A DNA stretch of 64,000 nucleotides from Maricaulis sp039978735. GTDB lineage: Bacteria > Pseudomonadota > Alphaproteobacteria > Caulobacterales > Maricaulaceae. The notes under the pieces are model-generated. The model saw only the letters and a list, made by a program, of their open reading frames with translations, was not told the origin of the DNA and searched no databases. Both the position numbers and the translations under genes were made by a program. Where the stretch lies: the NCBI RefSeq assembly GCF_039978735.1, contig NZ_JBDWAS010000043.1:1-64000 (forward strand), written 5' to 3'. Positions within the stretch are counted from its first letter, which is position 1; each line of letters opens with the position of its first letter. Below, piece by piece: positions 34,301-42,499 of this stretch.

Positions 34301-36764
34301 CAAACTCGCCAAAGGCGACCAGCTCGCCCAGGGCGGGTGCTTCGGCCGGATCGACCGGTTCGGGCAGCGTCAGCACATGGGCCGCGCCCGGCACGGTGGC
34401 CAGCGGCAGCGCGCTCGAGACCGACACCCGGAAGGATCCCGACCCGGTGCCCGCCTCCGTCACCTGCCGCCAGCGGATGCCATAGGCCTTGCCCGCTTCC
34501 ATCACCAGGCGGCCCTGGGACAGGTCGGGTTTCTCGTCCAGCACAATGCCGGTGACATCGCCCGCTTCGTCGGTGATCAGTTTTTCAACCCGGCCGGATC
34601 CCAGGCCGACCAGCATCACATCGTGGGCAACGGCCGCCAGGTGGCCGACGTGCGAAACCAGGCTTTCGATATCGACATCGAATTCGAAGACTTCGGTCTG
34701 GTACAGCGAGGTGTAGAGCCAGAAGCGCGCCAGCTTCCACACCTGATCCGGATCGGTGACGCCGGGCACTTCGAATTGTTCATAGAGGGTGGCCGCCACC
34801 GTGCCGGCCGGGCCGCCGCCATCCTCGCCCAGCTCGGAATACCCGTCGGCAAAGACGAGCATTTCATCCGACCGATAGCCCTCATTCTCATTGATGAAGG
34901 GCACGCGCAGGCCGTGCACTTCGCCCGGGAAGGTCTTGCGGAAACGAAACCCGCGCGTCGATCGCGGGGTGAACAGCTGGCGCTCGCCCTCGGCTCGTTC
35001 GCCATCGATGATGACCGACAGCTTGCCATTGATCTGCACCGGGCGTGCGCGGGCCGCGGCGCACACCTGGCGTGCCGCCTCGCCGCGCGAGATCGGCCGG
35101 TCGAACACGCGATTGCATTTATAGTCATTGGCCTTGCACCATTGGTGGAAGGCCGACCAGGCGGGCCAGTCGATCGCATCGTCCGGCCGCGGCTTGGCCG
35201 TGTGGCCGCCGCGATAGAGGAAAAGCGCGCCATCGCTGGCATATTGCGTCGGCCCGGCCGGCCAGTCGTCCGGCGTCACAGCCGACAGATCGGCATCCTC
35301 ATCGTCGGCGATCGCGGGATCCAGCGTCTCGGCAATGCGGGTGACATCCAGATTGATCGTGTCGATCACGCCATTCAGCTGATCCGACGCCTTGATGCGA
35401 ACGGCCATGTAGGCGAACCCGTCGACCGGCATGGGATTGCGCGAGGAGATCGAGCGCAGGGCCGACCATTGCATCTGGTCGAACAGCGTCTTGTCATCGC
35501 CCTGCGGCGTGTCCGTGCGCTGCAGCTCGACCTCGTATTGCCCTTCCGGCACCGCGGCGCGCAGCTGGATGGCAAAGGGCTTGCCGGGCGCCGATCGCGT
35601 GATGGTCTCGGCACCGCTCACCGTGCCGCCGGGCAGATTGCCCGTCCAGTTATCCAGGTCCGGCTCGGCATCGAACCAGCCGAACCGGTCGCGACCGGCA
35701 TCGGCCGCGGCCGCGTTGGCCTGCGGTGCGCTGGCGCGGGCATAGGTCCAGGCGCCGCTGGATCCCGCCGGCCGGTAGCGCATGTTCACGCTGGCCGACA
35801 GCGACTTCCATTTCCCCTTGCTGTCGATCTGCCCGAGGCCCTTGGGGAAGAAGACGATAGCGATCAGCTCGGTTGTCTTGGTCTGGCTGGTGCGGCTGAC
35901 CCAGCCGGCGCCATCCAGCACAACGCCCAGCTCTTCGGTGTAGGGATCGTCACGATAGAGCGAGATCGGCGCATCGCCGGGCTTGGCGCGCACCTCGTAT
36001 TCCACGCCGGCATACTCATCGATCGGCGTTTCGCCGATGCGGATGTTCGCATAGTCCAGCGGCATCGGGCCGAGGTTCAGCAGATAGCGCAGCCAGACCT
36101 GATCGCCCGCCACATCCTTGACCGGCATGCCCTGCAACGGCGGATAGATGCGATGCGTGCCGATGAAGGTGGGAAAGGGCTGGTAGGGCGTGGCGCGATT
36201 GCGCGCGCCATCCACTGAATACACCGGATCCGGCGAGGCGATCCCGTCCAGGCTGGGTTGCGGGGGCGGCACCAGCGCATTGATCGCCAGCGAGCCGACC
36301 ACCACGACAGAAGCGGCCGCCAGCGCAGCGCCGATTGTGCCCTGGGCAAAAGCCTGGCCGAACGTCGCAACCAGCCCGCCTGCACCTATCCAAGAGGCGG
36401 CGGCAATCAGGGCGATCTGCAGCACGGTGCGCAGGATCTTGCCGCCATCGCCGCCGGCGGGGCGCACCGACATCAGGACGCGCGCACCTTCGGCCGGGCA
36501 GGTTTCGCCCCACACCTCACGCGGCACGGCCACGCCGTCGACATGGGCGACCAGATGCGCGCGGATCACCGGATCGGCAACAAAGGCTTCGGCCATGTCG
36601 GCCAGGCTGGCACCGGCCGGAGCCTGCACCTGGTCAACCGACTGCAGGTCGAACGGATGCAGGGCCAGCGTGACGGCCGTGCCCGCCTCGAGCGCCGCGC
36701 GGGAACGCGCGCGCAGGGCGGGAACCGTTGGCCGCAAAGACAGACCGGTCGCAGTGTCAGTCAT
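31302..36764 (-). CDS. Host specificity / tail tip protein J with fused N-terminal I-like region
   Basis: This 1820-residue protein starts at MTDTATGLSLRPTVPAL (ATG 36764), overlapping the NlpC gene by 8 bp; the longer open frame upstream is out-of-phase NlpC sequence. Residues 30-105 look like a beta-grasp domain and are followed by Gly/Ala-rich hydrophobic helices (about 110-165), features of lambda tail protein I. The gpJ-type body follows (ARNRATPYQPFPTFIGTHRI near 190), then fibronectin-like domains (about 870-1130), an Ala/Ser coiled-coil repeat region (about 1150-1370), and a C-terminal adhesin-like region. No separate I gene is present, so J seems to have absorbed it. It should form the tail tip and determine adsorption. 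Confidence 0.88.
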   Translation of the reverse strand: MTDTATGLSLRPTVPALRARSRAALEAGTAVTLALHPFDLQSVDQVQAPAGASLADMAEAFVADPVIRAHLVAHVDGVAVPREVWGETCPAEGARVLMSVRPAGGDGGKILRTVLQIALIAAASWIGAGGLVATFGQAFAQGTIGAALAAASVVVVGSLAINALVPPPQPSLDGIASPDPVYSVDGARNRATPYQPFPTFIGTHRIYPPLQGMPVKDVAGDQVWLRYLLNLGPMPLDYANIRIGETPIDEYAGVEYEVRAKPGDAPISLYRDDPYTEELGVVLDGAGWVSRTSQTKTTELIAIVFFPKGLGQIDSKGKWKSLSASVNMRYRPAGSSGAWTYARASAPQANAAAADAGRDRFGWFDAEPDLDNWTGNLPGGTVSGAETITRSAPGKPFAIQLRAAVPEGQYEVELQRTDTPQGDDKTLFDQMQWSALRSISSRNPMPVDGFAYMAVRIKASDQLNGVIDTINLDVTRIAETLDPAIADDEDADLSAVTPDDWPAGPTQYASDGALFLYRGGHTAKPRPDDAIDWPAWSAFHQWCKANDYKCNRVFDRPISRGEAARQVCAAARARPVQINGKLSVIIDGERAEGERQLFTPRSTRGFRFRKTFPGEVHGLRVPFINENEGYRSDEMLVFADGYSELGEDGGGPAGTVAATLYEQFEVPGVTDPDQVWKLARFWLYTSLYQTEVFEFDVDIESLVSHVGHLAAVAHDVMLVGLGSGRVEKLITDEAGDVTGIVLDEKPDLSQGRLVMEAGKAYGIRWRQVTEAGTGSGSFRVSVSSALPLATVPGAAHVLTLPEPVDPAEAPALGELVAFGEFGKETAQILIKRIRPGRNFGAKIEAVAYAPERFLADQGEVPAFDTRITLPRVQTPPTPALAAISVTADGIFVSYTVPDTWADNLEGFRVRWRQTPQEGSDNRFEALADLDADARVVALPPGQPGRTYDVEITALGTNGRAGEPLIVTEIGADETVPVPAEVVITPATFAGPSGSAVPGVTISWASVEDPRIAALLIYARVTGSGAEYLQVDIEPPRTGAGDVRGLTPGETYDFRLAFRNERGAETAEPAEVLAVTVPDTLRATHIGTLPAGSVQDFVDDLGNLALTVMQEALDRRSDIRRNIADVWSTFGTAQGFLNGVIEWTDQAELYSIAASESATAAGNSASAAAGFAGQAQTYADNAGNSASAANLSAVAAADSATAAGNSAGAAAGWAAQAQTYADNAGNSASAASLSATAAAESANDAGQSASAAAQFVLDAQSWADAAAQFSSATLTLKAEAQTAANQASSSATQAANSSTAAASAASLAEDHAQTAEGHATSASTSAAAADGSATQAAQSAIVTAVYGASAKQDVVDAADYFTQSLNTLAFADGVLTHWIEEVVTGVGTVVYSENATANFCARARFRPVPGRRYRCTASWRWVSGTVGTVEVGFRADAADGSGANANRWSAVTAGASGEWREASYEITATEAMALESWRPVIRRSGNTGRMEIRALVWEDLSALRAVGQDTVAVYSTRDEAMAARIIQVSAGDAFAAIQLAARQANGTASSVLRFAAQLFGFGADFDTPRFFIDAVNNAVYGVADDGTTRTFELDFDDDGRLRIWKADGTLQFDSAGGGVYTAGIIENAATRMAFANQVGEFDMWGAGYGPGSSSNPLTRVFDQSVEFTDAEPGRPVSVFANFTHLINGGAFDWCNVCWELYRHGRSVSAPSAGAGTSGKVKLLSSTEEMQGATAGRVLQPATVTSGGAAFPVNHNDMFGDQLPGTGDGDFDATGYVYLMRVRVKATALLAGTNPYENANSHSGTRTHKVAGANLLAIQLKR
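33085..33242 (-). repeat. Direct repeat in the Ala-rich region of the J-like gene
   Basis: A 32-bp block (33085-33116) is repeated without mismatch at 33211-33242, a spacing of 126 bp or 42 codons. It encodes QTYADNAGNSAS within a larger series of degenerate SATAAGNSA-type heptad-like repeats (about 32,700-33,310). Confidence 0.85.
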
Positions 36765-37191
36765 AAAAGCCCTCGACACGCCGGGCCCAGACATGGGCCG
36801 ACAGGTTTTCGATGATGGTGGCCGGCACCCCGGGCCGGGCCCCGGCCGGGTGATGGGCATGCAGGAAGAGGCCCCGGCCCAGGCACAGGCCGACATGCAC
36901 GGGGCGCCCCGCCACATTGAACAGGACGACAGCGCCGGGCCGGGGCCGATCCAGCCGCGACCAGCTGCCGACATGGGCGCCGATCAGGCGGGCCTGCAGG
37001 TCGAAGCGTTCGGTCTGGCTGGCCGGCATGGCGCCGGAATATAGATCGGCATGATCGGGCGCGGGCCGGCCGAAATGCTGCGGCCGGCACCAGGCGATCA
37101 GCCCCCAACAATCCCAGCCGCGCGGATCCCGCCCCCGCCACAGCCAGGGCGTTGCCAGATAGGGCCGATGCCAGCCCGGCTCGGGTTTCAC
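36757..37191 (-). CDS. NlpC/P60-family tail tip peptidase (lambda K-like)
   Basis: This 144-residue protein has the catalytic Cys in GWDCWGLIAWC near residue 27, the His in GRPVHVGLCLG near 98 and the third polar residue in LFLHAHHP near 110. It is a papain-like peptidoglycan hydrolase placed in the tail tip to help DNA entry. Lambda K is longer, with an extra JAB domain that is missing here. It overlaps J by 8 bp and lies 2 bp after the L-like gene. Confidence 0.85.
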   Translation of the reverse strand: MKPEPGWHRPYLATPWLWRGRDPRGWDCWGLIAWCRPQHFGRPAPDHADLYSGAMPASQTERFDLQARLIGAHVGSWSRLDRPRPGAVVLFNVAGRPVHVGLCLGRGLFLHAHHPAGARPGVPATIIENLSAHVWARRVEGFYD

Positions 37192-37193
37192 GA

Positions 37194-37697
37194 TCAGAAC
37201 AGTGCGGGCGCGTGGGCCGGCACGAATGAAAACGACACCAGCTGCTCATTGCTGTCGTCATCCACGGCGAGATCGCCGGAGATCTGCAGCCGGTCGCCCG
37301 ATGCCGAGACCATGCGCATGTCCGGCAGGGTCATTTCCACGGTGTCGGGATCCGCGGCCAGCACGATCTCGACCGACACATCCAGCGCCGTGGTGAGGCT
37401 GCGCAGAACCAGGGCGATGCGCTGATCGACATTGTCGATCGTGATCGAGGCCAGCCCCGCATCGCCCTCGCCCTGGCCGGGCAGGACAAGATCGAAGCCA
37501 TAGGCGGTAAACGTGTTGCCGCGGCTTTCGATATCGACGGTGTTATTGACGAAGCGCAGGCGGCCGCCGGACACATCCAGTTCCGGAAAGCTCTCGCCCA
37601 GATCGGCGAGATCCGGGTGATAGATCGAGACCAGGGCCAGATAGACCTCGTCTGTCTCCTGGGCGACAACGCCCGCGACAAAATCACGCGACGGCAT
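37194..37697 (-). CDS. Tail tip protein, DUF1833-type (lambda L position)
   Basis: This 167-residue beta-rich protein (ETDEVYLALVSIYHPDL; GFDLVLPGQGEGDAGLASI; SFSFVPAHAPALF) matches the DUF1833 pattern found in minor tail proteins and sits where lambda has gpL. It probably forms part of the tail-tip hub. Its start overlaps the upstream M-like gene by 14 bp. Confidence 0.75.
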   Translation of the reverse strand: MPSRDFVAGVVAQETDEVYLALVSIYHPDLADLGESFPELDVSGGRLRFVNNTVDIESRGNTFTAYGFDLVLPGQGEGDAGLASITIDNVDQRIALVLRSLTTALDVSVEIVLAADPDTVEMTLPDMRMVSASGDRLQISGDLAVDDDSNEQLVSFSFVPAHAPALF

Positions 37698-38058
37698 CGA
37701 TCAGATCCAGTTCAAAGCTGACAGTGAGTTTCGCGCCCGGGCCGGGCCGCACCGACACGCCACCACGGCCGCCGACGATCTTTGCCGAATGGTCCGTGTC
37801 CAAAAGGCCGTCATGCCAGTCAAAGCGTTTGTTGCCGTCGGCCAGATCGTCGCGAACCCAGGGCAGGAAGACGTTCTTGTATTGCGCCACGGTCCAGCGG
37901 AATTGCAGGCGCACCTTGTCGACCGCGAGCGTGGAGGTGCGGCGGCCCTTGGGCGGGCCGTCATCAGTCTGGCTTTCCTCGCCATTCTTGCCGAGATTAT
38001 AGCCAAAGCCTTCGCGCGCCGGTTCCGCCGGCAGGCCTGCCGGCCATTCGATCGCCAT
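37684..38058 (-). CDS. Minor tail protein (lambda M position)
   Basis: This 124-residue protein (MAIEWPAGLPAEPAREGFGY; RLQFRWTVAQYKNVFLPWVRD; LTVSFELDLID) has the size and beta content of gpM-type tail tip proteins and lies between tape measure and L-like genes as in lambda. It shares one base with the tape measure stop. The assignment rests mainly on position. Confidence 0.72.
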   Translation of the reverse strand: MAIEWPAGLPAEPAREGFGYNLGKNGEESQTDDGPPKGRRTSTLAVDKVRLQFRWTVAQYKNVFLPWVRDDLADGNKRFDWHDGLLDTDHSAKIVGGRGGVSVRPGPGAKLTVSFELDLIDAVA

Positions 38059-40355
38059 CAGCGCACCCCCGGGGATGGATTGAAGCCATAGCGGGTGTGC
38101 ATCTCGTCATCGAACTTGCCGCTGCCCAGCATTCCGGCGACCTGCTCTTCCAGCCAGATGGTCAGCTCGCGCGTGCCGTTCGCCGAACGGCGTTCGCTGG
38201 CCCGGGCGCGACCGCCCTGCCCGCCGCCGCGTTCATCCTTCAGCGTGATGTTCAGATCGCCCAGCTCGACCCGCGCCGGCGCCTGCCCGCCCCCGCCGGT
38301 CTGGCCGGTCATGTTCGGCAGAATGCGTATCTTCTCGTCGGCCGAGACCCAGGCTGTGGGTTTGTTGTTGATCGACAGGAGATTGTTATCGATGCCGCGA
38401 TTGCCGCCGATCAGGATATCGGCACCGCGGTCGAAGCCGGGCAGTTTGCCCAGCCCGGCCGTCTTGCCGGCCCCGCCGAAGAAGCCGGAGACAAATGTGT
38501 CCAGCGCACCGGCCAGCGGGCCGATGATCGAGCGTTGCAGCTGGATCTCGATAAAGCTCTCCACGATCCGCTGGCCCATGCGCTCGAACGCATCGCCGAC
38601 ACTGTCGGCTCCGGTGATCATGTTCATCAGGCCTTCGTGGATTGAATCGAGCGTATCCACCCCGCCGCGATCCAGCATGTCCATCGTATCGGAATACTCG
38701 CGCGCCATCTTGGCGAGGCCCGGCAGGCGGTCTTCCATGCGGATGACATTGCTGTCTTCCTGCCCGTACAGCGCGCTTTTCACCCGCTCGATTTCCGCTG
38801 TGATAATGTCGGCGTGTTCCGGGCTGTCGACCCACAGCGCGTAGAGACGGCCCAGCCGCTCGCGCGCCGCATCGGCGGGACCGGTCAGCGCTTCCAGCAA
38901 TTCCTTCTGCGCTTCCAGCGGATCGTTCGCCGCCGCGGCCGCACCGGCCGCCTTGCGCTCTTCATCGGTCAGCTGTTTGAGCGGTTCCAGCAGGCCCAGC
39001 GCGGCGCGCCGGTGGCGCAGGATCGCCTCGATCTGTTCGTCAGTAATGACGATCCCGTTGGCCTGGGCCAGCTGCAGCTCGCTTTCCAGCTCGGCCACCT
39101 GTTCCAGCGGCGTCATCAGCGAGCGCAGGGATTGCTCGACCAGATTGCGCAGCTCGGCCTGGCGTTCGGTGCTGATTTCCTGGCCGCCGGGAAGCTCCTC
39201 GCCCTGGTTCCGGAACTGGGCCAGCGTGCCAAGGCCGATATCATTCATCATGGCCGCGTGATTGGCAGCGCTGATTTCCTCGAGCCGGACGCGCCGTTCG
39301 AGGGCCTCATTCAACCGGTCGTACTCCTGTCCCGCCATCTGGGCAAAACCGGGTAAGACCGCCGCCCAGCGCGCAATGGACCGCATCAGGTCCCGCTGCA
39401 TCTCCAGCGCTTCGGTTTCCCGCTCACGCTCGTCAACCAGATAGCTAAGGGCCCCGGCAATGCGCTCATCAAGTTCAGCGCGGGCCTCGGCTAGCCTCAG
39501 CTCGGTTTCCAGGAAACCGACAGACTGCATATCGCGCGCACGGTCGCGCCGCATCTCTGCCTCACGCAAGGCCGTCGCAGCTTCGGCAAGCCGGGCCAGC
39601 GTTCGCTCGGAAAACGCCGCGTTGACATCATCCGCCACAGCCAGCAGGCGGCCCATTTCATCGGCCGACTGCTGCAACAGTGGCGCCGCTTCGCGCAGGC
39701 CCAGCTTGTCGGCCAGGGCGAGGCGGCGGGAGGGATCGTCGATCTCGCGCATGCGCTCGAGCACGGCGTCGAGGATGGCCGTGGCATCGGCGCCATTATC
39801 GACCAGATCGCGCAGGCCCAGCGCATCGAAGGCATCGCGCGCTTCGCCCTGACCGGTGGCGCGGTATTCGCCGATCCGCTTGGAAAACTCTTCCATGCCG
39901 GACAGCACGGCGTTGAAGTCGGCGCCCGCCATCTGGGCCGCACTGCCGATCGACAGGATGCGTTCGGCGGCCAGACCGGATGCGCGTTCGACATTCTCCA
40001 GCTCTTCCGCCCACATGGCCGTTTCGCGGCTGCGTTCCATCAGGACGAAGACTTCGCGTACGGCCATGGCCAGCGCACCAATGCCTGCAGCCGCGGCCAG
40101 CCCCCACGGCCCCACGGATGTGAGGAAGGAACCCACAGGCCCGGCACGCTGGGCCAGACCGTCCATCCCGTCCTGCAGCTCGCGGGTGGCGCGGTCGACC
40201 AGTTTGAAGTCCTGCTGTGTCGGCTTGGCGGCGCGCGAGAGATCGCGGAAGACGCGTTCGCCTTCCGGGCCCAGCTCGCCCAGGCGGCGCTTCAGCTCTT
40301 CCTGGCCGCGCAGATCCAGCTTGATCGCGACCGTGCCTGCATTGCGGCTAGCCAT
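38058..40355 (-). CDS. Tape measure protein (lambda H-like)
   Basis: This 765-residue protein is largely alpha-helical, with an N-terminal coiled coil (LRGQEELKRRLGELGPEGER), a hydrophobic segment near 85-105 (GPWGLAAAAGIGALAMAVREV), long helical stretches and a C-terminal region with FGGAGKTAGLGKLPGFDRGAD near 660, typical of tape measure C-termini. Its length sets tail length: lambda's is 853 residues, so a slightly shorter tail is predicted. Its start overlaps the T reading frame stop by 8 bp. A copy of the 13-bp palindrome lies inside near its 3' end. Confidence 0.9.
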   Translation of the reverse strand: MASRNAGTVAIKLDLRGQEELKRRLGELGPEGERVFRDLSRAAKPTQQDFKLVDRATRELQDGMDGLAQRAGPVGSFLTSVGPWGLAAAAGIGALAMAVREVFVLMERSRETAMWAEELENVERASGLAAERILSIGSAAQMAGADFNAVLSGMEEFSKRIGEYRATGQGEARDAFDALGLRDLVDNGADATAILDAVLERMREIDDPSRRLALADKLGLREAAPLLQQSADEMGRLLAVADDVNAAFSERTLARLAEAATALREAEMRRDRARDMQSVGFLETELRLAEARAELDERIAGALSYLVDERERETEALEMQRDLMRSIARWAAVLPGFAQMAGQEYDRLNEALERRVRLEEISAANHAAMMNDIGLGTLAQFRNQGEELPGGQEISTERQAELRNLVEQSLRSLMTPLEQVAELESELQLAQANGIVITDEQIEAILRHRRAALGLLEPLKQLTDEERKAAGAAAAANDPLEAQKELLEALTGPADAARERLGRLYALWVDSPEHADIITAEIERVKSALYGQEDSNVIRMEDRLPGLAKMAREYSDTMDMLDRGGVDTLDSIHEGLMNMITGADSVGDAFERMGQRIVESFIEIQLQRSIIGPLAGALDTFVSGFFGGAGKTAGLGKLPGFDRGADILIGGNRGIDNNLLSINNKPTAWVSADEKIRILPNMTGQTGGGGQAPARVELGDLNITLKDERGGGQGGRARASERRSANGTRELTIWLEEQVAGMLGSGKFDDEMHTRYGFNPSPGVR
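38184..38196. repeat. Copy 3 of the 13-bp palindrome (CGAACGGCGTTCG)
   Basis: Located inside the tape measure gene, in a stretch coding for RRSANG. A second overlapping palindrome (CCGTTCG-C-CGAACGG) abuts it on the left, making this the most complex copy. Confidence 0.85.
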
Positions 40356-41219
40356 CCTGATCTTTCTCCTTGCGTTCGTCGCGTTCGGCGAGGCCGTCGC
40401 GAATGCCGGTTTCGGCGTGTTGCAGAAGTTCGATTGCCAGTTCGGCGTCGATATCCGGGCCCAGGCGCCGCAGCGCTTCGCTCGTGTCGATGCGTTCGAA
40501 ACCGCCCCATCCGGTGCGGAAACACCCGCCCCGCTTCACTGTGTCGAGAACCCGCTGGCCGGTGAGCGTGAGAGGGGCAAATTCCACCTGCGGACACAGA
40601 TGGCGGGGCGGATCGTCCGGCCCGTCCTTGCGCGGATCGCGCACCCGGCCGCCATGGGCGCAGGCGGCATCGACAGCCAGGCAATCGCGGCAGTTTTCGG
40701 CGCCGCCTGCAAACAGGTATTTGCAGACGGCGCTTAGCCGTTTCCCTCGGCCGCGACCTCGCCGACGATCGCATTGATGCGGGCTTCCACTTGCGAGGCT
40801 ATGTAGGAATTGCGCATCGCAGCGGCGACGGCTTCGAGGCCGGGCTCGACCAGCTCACCGGATGCGCGATCGCCGAAGCCCTCCCAGCTCTCGACCAGCA
40901 CCACCGCGTGGTAGATCAGGGCCAGCGTGCGGATCCCGCCATCGATCCCGGCTTCCATGCCCAACCGCTGCACCGCGCGCAGCACGCCCAGCGCGTCCAG
41001 ATCGGCACGGGCTCGCTCGAGGAAAGCCTCATCGCTTTCGCCCTCATTGCGCGACGGCACGGCCCGCCGGGCCGCCGCAAACGCCGCCTTCTCCGTTGCC
41101 GTGGTCGGCCGGGAAATGACGATGTGGGGAATGACCGTCTCTTGGCCGGACTTGAATTTCAGCTTCGGCAGGTCAATGCGATGCGTGTCCTGCCGGGCCT
41201 TCAGATCGAGCGGGATCAT
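40348..41219 (-). CDS. Tail assembly chaperone G-T fusion made by -1 frameshift
   Basis: Join complement(40740..41219) to complement(40348..40740). The T reading frame has no usable start near the G stop but stays open from the slippery site GGGAAAC at 40740-40746. After a -1 slip G continues as RLSAVCKYLFAGGAENCRDC and runs 130 codons to 40350, giving a 290-residue GT protein. This is the conserved siphophage mechanism first described for lambda (GGGAAAG). The T part is Cys-rich (six Cys in its first 45 residues), perhaps metal-binding. T stops 8 bp inside the tape measure gene, the partner it chaperones. Confidence 0.87.
40734..41219 (-). CDS. Tail assembly chaperone G (unshifted product)
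   Basis: This 161-residue protein (MIPLDLKARQDTHRIDLPKL start; EVAAEGNG end) is made when ribosomes do not slip. It has a beta N-terminal part and a helical C-terminal part, typical of gpG. The start overlaps the tail tube stop by 4 bp. It should coat the tape measure during tail assembly and leave before completion. The slippery heptamer lies three codons before its stop. Confidence 0.87.
   Translation of the reverse strand: MIPLDLKARQDTHRIDLPKLKFKSGQETVIPHIVISRPTTATEKAAFAAARRAVPSRNEGESDEAFLERARADLDALGVLRAVQRLGMEAGIDGGIRTLALIYHAVVLVESWEGFGDRASGELVEPGLEAVAAAMRNSYIASQVEARINAIVGEVAAEGNG
40740..40746 (-). promoter_or_regulatory. Programmed -1 ribosomal frameshift site GGGAAAC
   Basis: On the minus strand the zero-frame codons are GAG GGA AAC GGC TAA, so the heptamer fits X-XXY-YYZ exactly. 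The -1 frame joins the T open frame without a stop codon. Position, frame and context match the lambda-type G/T arrangement. Confidence 0.87.
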
Positions 41220-42187
41220 TCGGTTTCCCCCGCATAGGCCGCGATGCCGTTGATCAGGGTCAGGGTTGCGGCGGCGGAGGTTTCGGTCACCTCGCTGCGC
41301 ACCTGATAGCTTTCCGTGCGCAGGCCTTCGCCGCCGACGGCGCGTTCGGTCGGCACGAAACGCGAGGCGGGCATGGCGATGGTCAGAGAATTGCCGGCGT
41401 CGGTCTCGAACACCAGCTTGATGTCCTGCGGCGTCTTGGCGCGCGACACGTCGTACCAGACATTGTTGACGACGCGGAATTGCAGGTTCGACAGGATCGA
41501 GGTGTTCACATCCGGCGTGAATTCCTGGGCCACCCGGTTCGGCGACCAGGCGCCGCGGAAGGGCACCAGCGTGCGGGACAGGTTGATATCGCCGCCCATG
41601 ATGTTGGCCATGATCACATCATCGGCCATGACCTTGCAGCCCTTGGCCGCGGGGAAGGGATTGAGCGCCAGGGCCGTGCCCGGCGTGCCGATCGGGCTGG
41701 AGGCGGGCGTGGCGATATCGCCCGCCATGCCCTGCAGGCTGATCTGGCGCCGGCCGCGTTCCGGCGTGAGGCCGATGCGCAGGCTGGACCAGGTCACCGT
41801 GTCGGCCAGGCGCCAGTCGCCGCCCTCCTGCCAGGCGAAGGATCCGCCGGCATGCTCGCGCGCACCGGATTTGAAGACATGGGTATAGGGATCGTCGCCG
41901 GTGGGGTCCTCGACGCGCAGCAGATGCGGCAGCACCCAGCCCAGCTGATTGAAGCACAGCGGCAGATCGAGATTGAACCCGCCTTCGACCAGATCTTCGG
42001 CCGGGGCCTGGGCATCCATCACGTTTTCGGCGGCAACACCGATCAGCGGATCGTCGACCAGATCGTCGCGCCGGCGCGGCGTGAGCGAATAGTAGTTGAG
42101 CGGGTTGTAATTGCCCGCCGCGGCCGTGCCGGCGGCCAGCTGGGCAAGCGTGTAGAGTTTGACCTCACGGCCGACCAATTGAGGCAT
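41216..42187 (-). CDS. Major tail tube protein (lambda V-like)
   Basis: This 323-residue protein (MPQLVGREVKLYTLAQ start) is beta-rich with a tail-tube-like body (SSLRIGLTPERGRRQISLQGM near 130) and a C-terminal domain (YQVRSEVTETSAAATLTLING). Position before G-T-H identifies it as the tube subunit. It is longer than lambda V (246), so it probably carries an extra surface domain. Confidence 0.83.
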   Translation of the reverse strand: MPQLVGREVKLYTLAQLAAGTAAAGNYNPLNYYSLTPRRRDDLVDDPLIGVAAENVMDAQAPAEDLVEGGFNLDLPLCFNQLGWVLPHLLRVEDPTGDDPYTHVFKSGAREHAGGSFAWQEGGDWRLADTVTWSSLRIGLTPERGRRQISLQGMAGDIATPASSPIGTPGTALALNPFPAAKGCKVMADDVIMANIMGGDINLSRTLVPFRGAWSPNRVAQEFTPDVNTSILSNLQFRVVNNVWYDVSRAKTPQDIKLVFETDAGNSLTIAMPASRFVPTERAVGGEGLRTESYQVRSEVTETSAAATLTLINGIAAYAGETE

Positions 42188-42222
42188 GGGAAGTCTCCTG
42201 GATTAGCGGAAAAACAGGCCGC

Positions 42223-42235
42223 CGAACGGCGTTCG
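42223..42235. repeat. Copy 4 of the 13-bp palindrome (CGAACGGCGTTCG)
   Basis: Intergenic copy in the leader of the tail tube gene, extended to a perfect 17-bp inverted repeat (GCCGAACGGCGTTCGGC). As RNA it would form a short stem between two late genes. Confidence 0.87.
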
Positions 42236-42250
42236 GCGCGCAGAAACTGG

Positions 42251-42472
42251 CTAGCGGCGGCCGGCGATCGTCAGATCGCGGGCCTTGGCGCGGCGCCAGT
42301 GTACGCCTTCCGCGAACCCGGCCGCCTTGAGCGCGTCGGATTCGCGATCGCGAATCTCGCCATGCGAGCCCAGCCCGTCGGCCGTCTTGAGCACGACGAT
42401 CGCAACGGGTTTTGCGGCGGTCTTGGGCGCAGTTTCGCCCTCGCCGCCCGGTTTGGCAGGCTTTTTGGCCAT
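42251..42472 (-). CDS. Small hypothetical protein between tail terminator and tail tube genes
   Basis: This 73-residue basic protein has a Lys/Pro/Ala-rich N-terminus (MAKKPAKPGGEGE) and a compact C-terminal part (SDALKAAGFAEGVHWRRAKA). No lambda counterpart is known at this position. A GAAAGGAGG ribosome-binding site precedes the ATG. Function unknown. Confidence 0.7.
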   Translation of the reverse strand: MAKKPAKPGGEGETAPKTAAKPVAIVVLKTADGLGSHGEIRDRESDALKAAGFAEGVHWRRAKARDLTIAGRR

Positions 42473-42499
42473 GCTGGCCTCCTTTCAGGGTGGATCCGG

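Noticed and set aside
33513..36218. A 901-codon open frame on the plus strand opposite the J-like gene
   Set aside because: It is antisense to a well-supported gene, Arg/Gly/His-rich and without a ribosome-binding site. Long antisense frames are common in GC-rich DNA.
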